Below are positions 1 to 7,794 of a DNA stretch of 16,039 bases, in pieces (position 1 is the stretch's first letter; each line of letters begins with the position of its first letter). Both the position numbers and the translations under genes were made by a program. Below the pieces are notes generated by a model. It searched no databases and was not told where the DNA came from. It was given only the letters and a program-made list of their open reading frames with translations. This DNA comes from an uncultured Corynebacterium sp. (GTDB taxonomy: Bacteria; Actinomycetota; Actinomycetes; Mycobacteriales; Mycobacteriaceae): assembly GCA_945631445.1 (NCBI GenBank), contig CALZCR010000007.1:1-16039 (forward strand). The letters are read 5' to 3'.

Positions 1-51
1 GAGACGGCGCGTCGCTCCGACGTCGACGTGGTTCTCGTCCACACCGAATAA
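1..51 (+). CDS. Universal stress protein, C-terminal end only (partial)
   Basis: The first 51 bases read in frame as 16 residues (ETARRSDVDVVLVHTE) followed by TAA. They match the last strand of a UspA domain and closely resemble the C-terminus of the complete usp gene just downstream (VARQSDCDVMIVHTVK). This is therefore probably the end of a second, tandem universal stress protein gene whose body lies outside the window. With so few residues the family call rests on this similarity and on adjacency alone. Confidence 0.65.
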   Translation, partial: ETARRSDVDVVLVHTE

Positions 52-80
52 CGGGCAGACGACAGAACTCTCACCTGAGT

Positions 81-116
81 AGAGTTTAAATTGTTAGGAT
101 TGCGGTACTGTAAACC
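81..116 (+). promoter_or_regulatory. AT-rich patch, probable usp promoter region
   Basis: The 101-bp spacer before the usp start contains an unusually AT-rich stretch with two hexamers fitting the corynebacterial -10 pattern TANNNT: TAGGAT (95-100) and TACTGT (106-111). No clear -35 box is present. A promoter here is likely, but which hexamer is used cannot be decided by eye. Confidence 0.3.
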
Positions 117-152
117 CACCACCTCCGCAGTCGGAATTTTCGAAAGGGCATT

Positions 153-596
153 ATGAGCGAGAACTACCAGAAGATCGTCGTCGGCACCGATGGGTCCAAG
201 TCCTCGATGCTCGCGGTAGAGCGTGCCGCCCGTATCGCGGCCGCCTTCGATGCGACGTTGATCATCGGTTGCGCTTACTACGAGGACAAGGAAGAGGCGT
301 CCAAGACCCTCCGCCAAGATTCCGTCACCATCCTGGGCGACGACAAGGCGCAGCAGAACCTCGAGTCCGCTTCCGACGCCGCCCGTGCCGTCGGCGCCAA
401 GAGCGTCGAGACCGCCATTCGCCCCGGCACTCCGGTGCAGGCGCTGATGTCGATCGTCAACGACAACAAAGCCGACTTGCTGGTCGTCGGAAACCGCGGC
501 ATCAACTCGCTGACCGGCCGTTTGCTCGGCTCGGTGCCCGCCGACGTCGCCCGCCAGTCCGACTGCGACGTCATGATCGTCCACACCGTCAAGTAA
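153..596 (+). CDS. Universal stress protein, UspA family (ATP-binding type)
   Basis: A 147-residue single-domain cytoplasmic protein of normal length for the family. It starts with the typical first strand and acidic loop (VVGTDGS, residues 9-15, Asp13). The ATP-binding signature G-2x-G-9x-G-S is complete: Gly113, Gly116, Gly126, Ser127. Proteins with this signature bind ATP and usually act as dimers in stress survival and growth-arrest signalling; the target here is unknown. The ATG is preceded by GAAAGG (142-147) at 5-nt spacing, which supports the start. It follows the end of a paralogue by about 100 bp, so the two are a tandem pair. The AT-rich spacer between them suggests it can also be transcribed on its own. 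The gene converges on the HelD/HelR-like gene, with a hairpin between the stop codons. Confidence 0.93.
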   Translation: MSENYQKIVVGTDGSKSSMLAVERAARIAAAFDATLIIGCAYYEDKEEASKTLRQDSVTILGDDKAQQNLESASDAARAVGAKSVETAIRPGTPVQALMSIVNDNKADLLVVGNRGINSLTGRLLGSVPADVARQSDCDVMIVHTVK

Positions 597-621
597 ACGA
601 CGCCGACGGTCTTTCTCGACC

Positions 622-658
622 CGCTCCGCCCGCCCTGTGACGCAGGAACGGCGGAGCG
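622..658. terminator. Hairpin between convergent usp and HelD/HelR-like genes
   Basis: Arms CGCTCCGCC (622-630) and GGCGGAGCG (650-658) form a perfect 9-bp stem. A nested CCTG/CAGG pair (634-637 with 643-646) extends it inside the loop. It lies in the 79-bp gap between two converging stop codons. There is no strong T-run on either side (only GTTT on the + side), so it is probably a weak bidirectional terminator. Confidence 0.5.
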
Positions 659-675
659 TCGCGTTTCCCGGGCGC

Positions 676-2895
676 CTACTCCTCGCCGGCTACTTCATCG
701 ACGTCCGGCAGCTCCCCGATGACGGTCAGCGTCTGCGTCGCGCGGGTGATCGCCACATACAAGTCCTGCCACCCCTGCGGCGAAGCTTCCGCGATCTCGG
801 CCGGTTCCACCACCACGACGTGGTCGAACTCCAGGCCCTTGATTTCCCCCACATTGTCTACGTCGATGACCTGCACCAGACCGTCGCCCTCGAAGTGCAG
901 CGCCGCGGGGTCAGTGCCGGAGGGCAGGAATTCCACCGGCGTACCGGATTCGCGGATCGCCGTCGCCGGCGTCGCCTCCGGGTCGATGGCCGCCAGGATA
1001 TCGTTGGCCGTGCCCATGATCTCGGCGGGGGTGCGGTAGTTGACCGTCAACTCATGCACCCGGAAACGCTGGCCCACAAACGGCTCCAACGCGTCTTCCC
1101 ACGAGTCCACCCCGGCCGGCGCACCGGTTTGGGCGGTGTCTCCCACCAGCGTCATCCACCGGGACGGGCTGCGGCGAAACACCATGCGCCACTCCATCGC
1201 CGTCAACTCCTGGGCCTCGTCCACGACCACGTGGCCAAACGCCCAGGTGTGGTCGTCCGCGGCCCGCTCCGCGGTGGTGCGGATGTCGCGCACCTGTTGC
1301 CGCTGCGCGAGCGTCTCCGCGTCAATGACGTCGTGGGCCGACAAAATCTCCGCCTCAAAAGAATCGTCGTCGGTGTCCGTGGACGCGGAACTCTCCAGGA
1401 TGTCCAGGGCGTCCTCGGCGGCGGCGACCTGCTTGCGCCAGGCCGACTCCTCTTTTTCGCGGGCCTGCTCCGGGTCCGGCAGGCCGATGAGCACCGCGAG
1501 TTCATCCAGTAGCGCCGCGTCCGACGGGGCCCATCCGCCGCCCGGCTCCCGCCACAGGGCGGCGCGGGTGTCGTCGTCGTAGTCGCCGGCGACTTCTTCG
1601 ATGGCTTCGGCGCTGGTGAGCAGCTCTTCCAGCACCCCGGTGGGGGAGAGCTCCGGCCACAAGTCGTCGATGAGCCCCAGGACCGCGGGCTCGTCCGCCA
1701 AATCGTCGTGCAGCTGATCCACGTCCGCCCGGGACAACAGATTCGATCCGCCCAGCGGGTCGGCCCCGATGCGTTTTGCCATCGTGGTCGCCAACTGTTC
1801 GATCAAGTGCTCCGCAAACACCGCGCGGGCGTCGTTGTGCGGCCTTCGGGAACGCCGCGCCCGGGTCCGCGACTTCTTCACCATCGCCGGAGACACCCGC
1901 AGTTCCAGCCCCTCGACGCGCAACGGAAGAGCCTTCTCCGGCACCGCCTGGTATGCCTGCACCGCGCGCTTGAGGATCGTGACCATCTCTTCCGAGCCCT
2001 TGATCTCCCGGGCCGCCAGCGAATCAGTCGCCGTCGCCCGGACGCCGGGAAACAGGTCGCCGACGGTGGACAGCACCACGCCCGTCTCACCCAGCTCCGG
2101 CAGCACGCGCGAGATGTACTCCAGGAAAGTCGAGTTCGGTCCCAGAATGAGCACGCCCGTCTTCGCCAGCTGGTCGCGGTGCGTGTACAGCAGATACGCC
2201 ACCCGGTGCAGCGCCACCGCCGTCTTGCCCGTGCCCGGCCCGCCCTGCACCACCATCACGCCGCGGGTCGCGTCCCGGATGATCTGGTCCTGCTCCCGCT
2301 GGATGGTCTCCACGATGGAGTGCATGTGCCCGGTGCGTGCCCGTTGCATGGCGTGGTACAAGGCTGTCTCGCTGCCGACGCCTTGGCGAGTGGCCGCGGC
2401 GCCGTCACCGGAGAGCACCTCGTCGTCGACGCCCGTGACGGTCCGGCCCCGGGTACGCAGGTGTCGGCGCACCGTGACCCCCTCCGGCTGGGCGGTGGTG
2501 GCCAGGTAGAAAGGACGCGCCATGGGGGCGCGCCAGTCCAGCAGCAAAGTGCGGTAATTGTCGGCCCTGTCATCCAGCCCCATGCGCCCGATATAACGGC
2601 GTTCCAACTCGGGGTGGCCGGGGACGGGGTTTTCCGGGGCGTCGCTGGCGATGTCGATGCGGCCGAACACCAACCCCGTCTGAGCGAGGTTGAGACGGTT
2701 CAGCTTGGAGTTGAGCCCGTGGTACTCGGCTTCGCGACGCACGAGGGCGTCGGCGTCGGGGTTCGCGGGGTCGACTTCCAGCTGGACTTGCCGCAGCCGC
2801 TCATTCGCCGCCGCCACTTCTTGGTCGAGGCGCTCGAACAGGTCATCCACGTACTCTTGCTCGGCAGCGATTTCACGCTCGCGGGCGTCAGCCAT
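676..2895 (-). CDS. HelD/HelR-type RNA polymerase-associated superfamily I ATPase
   Basis: A 739-residue UvrD-like superfamily I ATPase. The first ~65 residues are charged and heptad-like, consistent with the N-terminal coiled coil that HelD/HelR proteins insert into the RNAP secondary channel. Walker A (GGPGTGKT, about residues 217-224) is followed by a large insertion, then Walker B (VVVDEAQE, about 556-563), motif III (GDTAQTG), motif IV (NYRTPAEI) and motif VI (YVAITRATQ) near the C-terminus. Family members dislodge stalled RNAP from DNA; the HelR branch also protects RNAP from rifamycins. The ATG at 2895 is chosen because GGAGG lies 9 nt before it. The upstream ATG at 2904 directly abuts that GGAGG, and a still earlier ATG at 3012 lies inside the upstream terminator hairpin. 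The length matches mycobacterial HelD. HelD versus HelR cannot be settled by eye; a plain UvrD/Rep DNA helicase is less likely given the N-terminus. Confidence 0.85.
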   Translation of the reverse strand: MADAREREIAAEQEYVDDLFERLDQEVAAANERLRQVQLEVDPANPDADALVRREAEYHGLNSKLNRLNLAQTGLVFGRIDIASDAPENPVPGHPELERRYIGRMGLDDRADNYRTLLLDWRAPMARPFYLATTAQPEGVTVRRHLRTRGRTVTGVDDEVLSGDGAAATRQGVGSETALYHAMQRARTGHMHSIVETIQREQDQIIRDATRGVMVVQGGPGTGKTAVALHRVAYLLYTHRDQLAKTGVLILGPNSTFLEYISRVLPELGETGVVLSTVGDLFPGVRATATDSLAAREIKGSEEMVTILKRAVQAYQAVPEKALPLRVEGLELRVSPAMVKKSRTRARRSRRPHNDARAVFAEHLIEQLATTMAKRIGADPLGGSNLLSRADVDQLHDDLADEPAVLGLIDDLWPELSPTGVLEELLTSAEAIEEVAGDYDDDTRAALWREPGGGWAPSDAALLDELAVLIGLPDPEQAREKEESAWRKQVAAAEDALDILESSASTDTDDDSFEAEILSAHDVIDAETLAQRQQVRDIRTTAERAADDHTWAFGHVVVDEAQELTAMEWRMVFRRSPSRWMTLVGDTAQTGAPAGVDSWEDALEPFVGQRFRVHELTVNYRTPAEIMGTANDILAAIDPEATPATAIRESGTPVEFLPSGTDPAALHFEGDGLVQVIDVDNVGEIKGLEFDHVVVVEPAEIAEASPQGWQDLYVAITRATQTLTVIGELPDVDEVAGEE

Positions 2896-2932
2896 CTGGA
2901 TCATCCTCCGAATGTGTAAAAAGTGGTGCTCC

Positions 2933-2938
2933 AGCATA
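2933..2938 (-). promoter_or_regulatory. Possible -10 element for the HelD/HelR-like gene
   Basis: On the minus strand the hexamer TATGCT (2938 down to 2933) fits the TANNNT -10 pattern and lies about 38 nt upstream of the chosen ATG, downstream of the DoxX-gene terminator. No convincing -35 is seen. No rifamycin-associated palindrome (RAE, the element upstream of many actinobacterial rifamycin-resistance genes) was recognised in the 166-bp upstream gap. Confidence 0.3.
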
Positions 2939-2986
2939 TCAGCAGCGCCGGAGATTAGGCCTGTTCGCCGACGGCTGCGGGGCGGG

Positions 2987-3036
2987 CACGGAGAAAGAGA
3001 CAGACGCCGCATCCGACAGGGCGGAAGCGGCGTCTG
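2987..3036 (-). terminator. Intrinsic terminator after the DoxX-family gene
   Basis: CAGACGCCGC (3001-3010) and GCGGCGTCTG (3027-3036) form a perfect 10-bp stem with a 16-nt loop. On the minus strand the hairpin is followed by the T-rich run TCTCTTTC. It lies about 25 nt past the DoxX-gene stop. It therefore separates that gene from the downstream HelD/HelR-like gene, which must have its own promoter. Confidence 0.75.
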
Positions 3037-3061
3037 AAGTGGAAGCGGCGAAGGGGGGCGC

Positions 3062-4009
3062 TTAGTTCAGCTGCTTCTTCACGTTCTTCACGGCGCGGTC
3101 GATCGCCTTGTCGGCTTCCTTCTGGAACTTGTCGGCCTTACGGCTGGCGCGCTTCGCGGCGCCGCCGGTCTTCTTGTCGGCCTTAGTCAGGGCGTCGTCC
3201 GCCCGGTCCTGGGCCTTGTCGGCGGCCTTGACGGCCCGCTTGTTGAGCTTCTTGCCGGTCTTCTGGGCTTCGTCGAGCAGGTCACGGCCAGTCTTTTCCG
3301 CCTGATTGGCCCACTTCGGAGCCTCGGCCTGGACAGTGTCGATGAGGTTTTTGCCCGAGTCAATGGCGGTGTCCAGCCAGCCGGACGCCATGCCCGCAGC
3401 CTGGTCGGCGGACTTCTTCCAGTCATCCTTGTGGTCGTCGACGTAAGAGGTCACGGCGTCCTGCGCCTGACCTGCCTTGTCGCCGACCCAGTCGCTGGCC
3501 TGATCGAAAGTTTTCTGGGACTGGCTCTTGGTGGGCAGCGCGGCCTGCACCTTGTCGCCGGCCACTTGACCGGCCTTCTTGGCGCGCCACGCGACAGAAG
3601 GCTTACCCGCGGTGTCGACGGAGGTGATGGCCAAACCACCGAGGAGGGCCACGTTGGTCAGGAAGCCGTTGCGGCGGGAGGACTTCTCCTCGTCGTTGTC
3701 CGCTTCCCAAAAGTTGTAGCGGCCGAGAATGGTCGGCACCGAGACCAGCGCCAGGGTGCCGGCGGACAGGCGCGGGGCTTTGCCGATCGCGAGCAGGGCG
3801 CCGGCGCCGATTTTGGTGCCGCCGACCGCACGGGCGACCAGCTCCGGGTCGTTGGGGACGTTGCGGGCCCAGTCATCGGGGAGGAGGGAGCGCACCTTGT
3901 CCAGCACGTTTTCGGTGGCCCGGACGTGTGCGCCCGTGTTGAGCAGGGTGTCTGCTCCGTCAGCGATGTAAACGGATGCCAGCATCGGTCGTGCGATCTT
4001 GCGGATCAT
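3062..4009 (-). CDS. DoxX-family membrane protein with long Lys/Ala-rich helical C-terminal tail
   Basis: A 315-residue protein, about twice the usual DoxX length. Residues ~1-135 resemble the DoxX family: an N-terminal helix (RPMLASVYIADG), Gly/Ala-rich hydrophobic segments around 63-77, 82-96 and 115-131, and a charged loop before the last one. From ~140 to the end the protein is Lys, Ala, Asp and Gln rich with almost no Pro or Cys. It has recurring KADKA/KKAD-like blocks (260-315), suggesting a long amphipathic helix or coiled coil, possibly cytoplasmic. DoxX proteins are small inner-membrane proteins, some linked to redox or thiol stress; the function here is unknown. The ATG follows AAAGGAG at 8-nt spacing, so the start is secure. 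The upstream neighbour on the same strand is the hydrolase gene 106 bp away. A terminator follows. Confidence 0.8.
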   Translation of the reverse strand: MIRKIARPMLASVYIADGADTLLNTGAHVRATENVLDKVRSLLPDDWARNVPNDPELVARAVGGTKIGAGALLAIGKAPRLSAGTLALVSVPTILGRYNFWEADNDEEKSSRRNGFLTNVALLGGLAITSVDTAGKPSVAWRAKKAGQVAGDKVQAALPTKSQSQKTFDQASDWVGDKAGQAQDAVTSYVDDHKDDWKKSADQAAGMASGWLDTAIDSGKNLIDTVQAEAPKWANQAEKTGRDLLDEAQKTGKKLNKRAVKAADKAQDRADDALTKADKKTGGAAKRASRKADKFQKEADKAIDRAVKNVKKQLN

Positions 4010-4036
4010 GTTCGACGCTCCTTTGCGTGAGGTGTG

Positions 4037-4069
4037 ACGTTAGAAAATTCTTTTACTTCTTCCACTGTA
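4037..4069 (-). promoter_or_regulatory. AT-rich candidate promoter region of the DoxX-family gene
   Basis: The 106-bp gap upstream of the DoxX start contains an AT-rich stretch. Two minus-strand hexamers in it fit TANNNT: TAACGT (4042 down to 4037) and TACAGT (4069 down to 4064). No -35 box stands out, and no clear terminator for the preceding hydrolase gene was found, so read-through from it is possible. Confidence 0.25.
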
Positions 4070-4115
4070 CCGAGATTGGCCCGCCCGGGTGGCAGAAAAA
4101 GTACGTCGACGACCT

Positions 4116-4718
4116 TCACCAACGGCGGGACCACCACTCGTCGAGGTGCGGGCGTTCAGCTCCCAGCGTGGTGGGTTGTCCGTGGCCAGGACGCACGATC
4201 GCCTCATCCGGGTACACGTCGAAAAGGCGGCTCTTGACGTCGTTGAAAAGCCGGGCGAAGTCCGACTCGGACTCGGTCTTTCCCACCCCGCCGGGAAAGA
4301 GGCTGTCGCCGACGAACAGGTTGACCACTCCGTCGATCTCCGCGGCCAGGCACGCCCCGCCCGGGGTGTGACCGCGCAAGATGGCCACCGGCAGCTCGTG
4401 TCCGGCGAAGTCGATGACGTCTCCCTGCTCGAGCTCGACGTCGACCTCCGCGGGCAAGGCGGGCGAGTCCAAGAACGACGTGAAGTGGGTGGCGCCCGTG
4501 CGGGCGAGCACGGCCGGTAGCGCCCGGACATGATCGGCGTGGCGGTGGGTGGTCAGCACCGTCGTGATGGTGACCCCCGCTTCTTCCGCCATCTTGAGCA
4601 GGGCGTCCGGGTCGTCGGCGGCGTCGATGAGAAGGCCTTCGTCGCCGGCGGCGAGAAGGTAGCAATTATTGTCCGTCTCGGACACGGAAATCTGGTGAAG
4701 CTTCAGTGCTGTGGTCAT
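4116..4718 (-). CDS. Metallo-beta-lactamase-fold hydrolase, glyoxalase II-like
   Basis: A 200-residue cytoplasmic MBL-fold protein. The metal ligands are all visible: H58-x-H60-x-D62-H63 (THRHADH), His117 in GHTPGG, bridging Asp138 in VGDSLFPG, and His179 in PGHG. This complete binuclear site suggests an active hydrolase, most likely of glyoxalase II/thioester type; the substrate is not determinable from sequence. The ATG at 4718 is chosen because the protein begins MTTALKLHQI like relatives. No Shine-Dalgarno precedes it. Instead TAGGCT (-10-like) ends 7 nt upstream of the ATG, so the mRNA is probably leaderless. A longer reading would run across the promoter and SOS box of the divergent uvrA gene and is rejected. 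Confidence 0.85.
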   Translation of the reverse strand: MTTALKLHQISVSETDNNCYLLAAGDEGLLIDAADDPDALLKMAEEAGVTITTVLTTHRHADHVRALPAVLARTGATHFTSFLDSPALPAEVDVELEQGDVIDFAGHELPVAILRGHTPGGACLAAEIDGVVNLFVGDSLFPGGVGKTESESDFARLFNDVKSRLFDVYPDEAIVRPGHGQPTTLGAERPHLDEWWSRRW

Positions 4719-4719
4719 G

Positions 4720-4736
4720 CTGACTAGCCTAGTCAG
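4720..4736. promoter_or_regulatory. 17-bp perfect palindrome over the probable leaderless hydrolase promoter
   Basis: CTGACTAG-C-CTAGTCAG is a perfect inverted repeat with a single central base, placed immediately before the hydrolase ATG (4718). It covers the minus-strand -10-like hexamer TAGGCT (4731 down to 4726). A dimeric regulator binding here would block RNA polymerase directly. The operator role is inferred from position and symmetry; the cognate regulator is unknown. Confidence 0.5.
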
Positions 4737-4756
4737 GAATAGCGGCGCATTCGTCG

Positions 4757-4772
4757 TCGATGGTACGTTCGA
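4757..4772. promoter_or_regulatory. LexA-like SOS box upstream of uvrA
   Basis: TCGATG-GTAC-GTTCGA matches the actinobacterial LexA operator pattern TCGAAC-N4-GTTCGA at 10 of the 12 defined positions: the right half is perfect and the left half differs at its last two bases. It overlaps a possible -10 hexamer TACGTT (4764-4769) and lies 60 nt before the uvrA start codon. uvrA is a classic SOS gene, so LexA repression is a reasonable inference. Confidence 0.65.
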
Positions 4773-4831
4773 GATCATCTTTCCGGGTGCGCCGGCCGGG
4801 CCCGGATTCATCAAGGGGAGGAACAAGACAA

Positions 4832-7681
4832 GTGGCTGACCGTCTCGTCGTCAAAGGTGCCCGCGAACACAATCTGAAGGGCGTGGACGTCGATCTGCCC
4901 CGCGATAAAATGGTCGTGTTCACCGGCCTGTCTGGGTCGGGCAAGTCGTCGTTGGCTTTCGACACCATCTTCGCTGAAGGACAGCGTCGTTACGTGGAGT
5001 CGCTGAGCTCCTACGCCCGTATGTTCCTCGGCCAAATGGACAAGCCCGACGTCGACCTCATCGACGGGTTGTCGCCCGCGGTGTCGATCGACCAGAAATC
5101 CACCAACCGCAACCCGCGCTCGACGGTGGGCACCATCACGGAGATCTACGATTACCTGCGCCTGCTGTTTTCCCGTGCCGGCACCGCCCATTGCCCGGTC
5201 TGCGACGAAAAGATCGACCGGCAGACCCCGCAGATGATCGTCGACCAGGTGCTGGCAGGGGAGGAACGCACCAAGTTTCAGGTGCTCGCCCCCGTCGTGC
5301 GCACCCGCAAGGGCGAGTTCGTCGACCTGTTCAAGGACCTCGCCTCACAGGGCTACTCGCGCATCATGGTCGACGGTGAATTGCATCAGCTGTCCGACCC
5401 GCCGAAGCTGAAGAAGCAGATCAAGCACGACATCGACGTGGTGGTCGACCGTCTGCAGGTCAAGGAGTCGCAGAAGCAGCGTCTCACCGATTCCGTGGAG
5501 ACCGCCCTGCGGTTGGCGGACGGGCTGGTGGTCATCGACTACGTCGACCTCTCCGAGGACGACCCGCAGCGCCACCGGATCTTCTCCGAAAAGATGGCCT
5601 GCCCGAACGGTCACACGCTCGACATCGACGAGTACGAGCCCCGCGCATTTTCCTTCAACAGCCCCTACGGCGCCTGCCCTGCCTGTGACGGCTTGGGCAC
5701 CCGCACCGAGGTCGACATCGACTTGCTCATCCCCGACCCGGACGCACCGGCGAACAAGTCCGTGCAACCGTGGACCTCCTCGCCGAACCGTAACTACTTC
5801 GAGAAACTCGTCGACGGTTTGTCCGAGGCCCTCGAGTTCGATCCGGAGACGCCGTTTTCGAAGCTGACGAAGAAACAACGCGACGCCCTGATCAACGGCA
5901 CCTCCACCAAGGTCTCGGTGCGCTACAAGAATCGTTTCGGACGTGTTCGCAACTGGACCGCTCCTTTCGAGGGGGTGCGCGGCTGGATGGACCGCAAATT
6001 GGAACAGGCCGAAAGCGAGAAGCAAAAGGAACGGTTTCTGGCCTACACCCGCGAAATCGCCTGCCCCACCTGCGACGGCGCTCGTCTCAAGCCGGAGATT
6101 TTGTCCGTGCGCCTGGACTCGGAATCCGACGGGCAGAAGTCGATCGCGGGCTTGACGTCGATGTCCGTCGCCGACGCCGCGCAGTTCCTGGACACCCTCG
6201 TCCTGGGTTCCCGGGAACGGCAGATCGCGGACGCGGTGCTCAAGGAGATTCAGGCACGGCTACGCTTCCTCGTCGACGTGGGCTTGACGTATCTCACTCT
6301 GGACCGTGCCGCCGGCACCCTGTCCGGCGGTGAGGCGCAGCGCATCCGCCTGGCCACCCAGATCGGCTCAGGTTTGGCCGGCGTGATGTACGTGCTCGAC
6401 GAGCCGTCGATCGGGCTGCACCAGCGCGACAACAAGCGACTGATCGAGACGTTGAAGCGTCTGCGCGACATCGGCAACACCCTCATCGTCGTCGAACACG
6501 ATGAAGAGACCATCCGCGAATCCGACTGGATGATCGACATCGGTCCGAAGGCGGGCGAGTACGGCGGCGAGGTCGTCTACCAGGGGCCCCCGAAGGGCAT
6601 TCTGGAGATCGAGGGATCCATCACCGGCGACTACCTCGCCGGCCGACGCTCCCTCGGCGTCCCGGAGCAGCGCCGCGAGATCGACCCCGACCGTCGGCTC
6701 ACCGTCGTCGGGGCCCGGGAGAACAACCTGCAGGGCATCGACGTCGACATTCCGCTCGGCGTGCTGGTCTGCGTCACCGGCGTGTCCGGCTCCGGCAAGT
6801 CCACCCTCATCAACCAGATTTTGGCGAAAAATCTGCAGAACACCCTCAACCGGGCCCGCCAGGTGCCGGGCCGCGCCAAGCGCGTGGAGGGCATGGAACA
6901 TCTGGACAAGCTGATCCAGATCGACCAGTCGCCGATCGGCCGCACCCCGCGGTCGAACCCGGCGACATACACGGGCGTCTTCGACAAGATCCGCAACCTT
7001 TTCGCCGAAACGCAGGAGGCCAAGGTGCGCGGATACAAGGCCGGGCGGTTCTCCTTCAACATCAAGGGCGGACGCTGCGAGGCTTGTCAGGGTGACGGCA
7101 CCTTAAAGATCGAGATGAACTTTTTGCCCGACGTCTACGTCCCCTGCGAAGTCTGCGACGGCGCCCGCTACAACCGGGAGACCCTCGAGATCCGGTACAA
7201 GGGCAAGACCATCGCTGAGGTCTTGGACATGTCGATCTCGGAGGGCGCAGAATTCTTCGAGCCCATCACCTCAATCCATCGTTATCTGGCCACGCTGGTG
7301 GACGTGGGGCTGGGGTACGTCCGGCTGGGCCAGGCGGCCACGACGCTGTCCGGCGGCGAGGCCCAGCGCGTGAAACTGGCCTCCGAGCTGCAGAAGCGCT
7401 CCCACGGACGCACCGTCTACATTTTGGATGAGCCGACCACCGGCCTGCACTTCGAGGACGTGCGCAAGCTGATGCTCGTCATCCAGGGGCTGGTGGACAA
7501 GGGCAATTCCGTGTTGGTCATCGAGCACAACCTCGACGTGATCAAGATGGCCGATTGGGTCATCGACATGGGCCCCGAAGGAGGCGACGGCGGTGGCCGG
7601 CTCGTGGCGGAAGGCACTCCGGAGGACGTGGCGAAGGTGGAGGGCTCCTACACCGGCCAGTACCTCGCCGAAATACTCTAA
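4832..7681 (+). CDS. uvrA: UvrABC excinuclease subunit A
   Basis: A 949-residue DNA-damage-recognition ATPase of nucleotide excision repair, full length for the family. It contains two ABC modules. The first has Walker A GLSGSGKS (residues 32-39), signature [12 protein letters not shown], Walker [12 protein letters not shown] and H-loop VVEHD. The second has Walker [10 protein letters not shown] (about 650-658), [23 protein letters not shown] and VIEHN. Zinc site 1 is C257-x3-H261 with C282/C285, instead of the all-Cys form of E. coli; as far as I recall this is normal in actinobacteria. The second zinc finger is C749/C752/C772/C775. The GTG start at 4832 is preceded by GGGGAGG (4815-4821) at 10-nt spacing and yields the typical N-terminus [17 protein letters not shown]. 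An earlier in-frame ATG at 4760 lies inside the SOS box and is rejected. Probable LexA control. Confidence 0.97.
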   Translation: MADRLVVKGAREHNLKGVDVDLPRDKMVVFTGLSGSGKSSLAFDTIFAEGQRRYVESLSSYARMFLGQMDKPDVDLIDGLSPAVSIDQKSTNRNPRSTVGTITEIYDYLRLLFSRAGTAHCPVCDEKIDRQTPQMIVDQVLAGEERTKFQVLAPVVRTRKGEFVDLFKDLASQGYSRIMVDGELHQLSDPPKLKKQIKHDIDVVVDRLQVKESQKQRLTDSVETALRLADGLVVIDYVDLSEDDPQRHRIFSEKMACPNGHTLDIDEYEPRAFSFNSPYGACPACDGLGTRTEVDIDLLIPDPDAPANKSVQPWTSSPNRNYFEKLVDGLSEALEFDPETPFSKLTKKQRDALINGTSTKVSVRYKNRFGRVRNWTAPFEGVRGWMDRKLEQAESEKQKERFLAYTREIACPTCDGARLKPEILSVRLDSESDGQKSIAGLTSMSVADAAQFLDTLVLGSRERQIADAVLKEIQARLRFLVDVGLTYLTLDRAAGTLSGGEAQRIRLATQIGSGLAGVMYVLDEPSIGLHQRDNKRLIETLKRLRDIGNTLIVVEHDEETIRESDWMIDIGPKAGEYGGEVVYQGPPKGILEIEGSITGDYLAGRRSLGVPEQRREIDPDRRLTVVGARENNLQGIDVDIPLGVLVCVTGVSGSGKSTLINQILAKNLQNTLNRARQVPGRAKRVEGMEHLDKLIQIDQSPIGRTPRSNPATYTGVFDKIRNLFAETQEAKVRGYKAGRFSFNIKGGRCEACQGDGTLKIEMNFLPDVYVPCEVCDGARYNRETLEIRYKGKTIAEVLDMSISEGAEFFEPITSIHRYLATLVDVGLGYVRLGQAATTLSGGEAQRVKLASELQKRSHGRTVYILDEPTTGLHFEDVRKLMLVIQGLVDKGNSVLVIEHNLDVIKMADWVIDMGPEGGDGGGRLVAEGTPEDVAKVEGSYTGQYLAEIL

Positions 7682-7712
7682 AATCGAGGGCCCGCACCCA
7701 GTCCTTATCGTC

Positions 7713-7766
7713 GCTGCCGTAAAATAATCCCCACTCAACGGCAGCCTGGCCGCCCGTCAGCGGCCA
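7713..7766 (+). promoter_or_regulatory. Promoter and two hairpins between uvrA and the lipoprotein gene
   Basis: TAAAAT (7720-7725) is a strong match to the corynebacterial -10 TANANT. It sits within an inverted repeat, GCTGCCGT (7713-7720) with ACGGCAGC (7738-7745). A second hairpin, TGGCCGC/GCGGCCA (7747-7753 with 7760-7766, 6-nt loop), would lie in the 5' UTR. Neither hairpin is followed by a T-run, so a promoter or operator reading is preferred over a uvrA terminator. No clear -35 is visible. Confidence 0.4.
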
Positions 7767-7794
7767 CCGAATAAAGGACACGGTCGAAACAGTC

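Noticed and set aside
1708..2919. 403-codon open frame on the + strand opposite the HelD/HelR-like gene
   Set aside because: It is rich in Arg/His/Gln/Pro, shows no family motif, and mirrors the codon bias of the real minus-strand gene.
2896..3061. Rifamycin-associated element (RAE) upstream of the HelD/HelR-like gene
   Set aside because: I looked for the RAE-type palindrome and saw none. The only strong inverted repeat there is the DoxX-gene terminator.
4719..4826. Longer hydrolase gene starting at 4826
   Set aside because: The extension crosses the uvrA promoter region and the palindrome, and encodes low-similarity sequence before the natural MTTALKLHQI start.
4760..4831. Extended uvrA start at ATG 4760
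   Set aside because: It lies inside the SOS box and has no Shine-Dalgarno. GTG 4832 has GGGGAGG and gives the conserved UvrA N-terminus.
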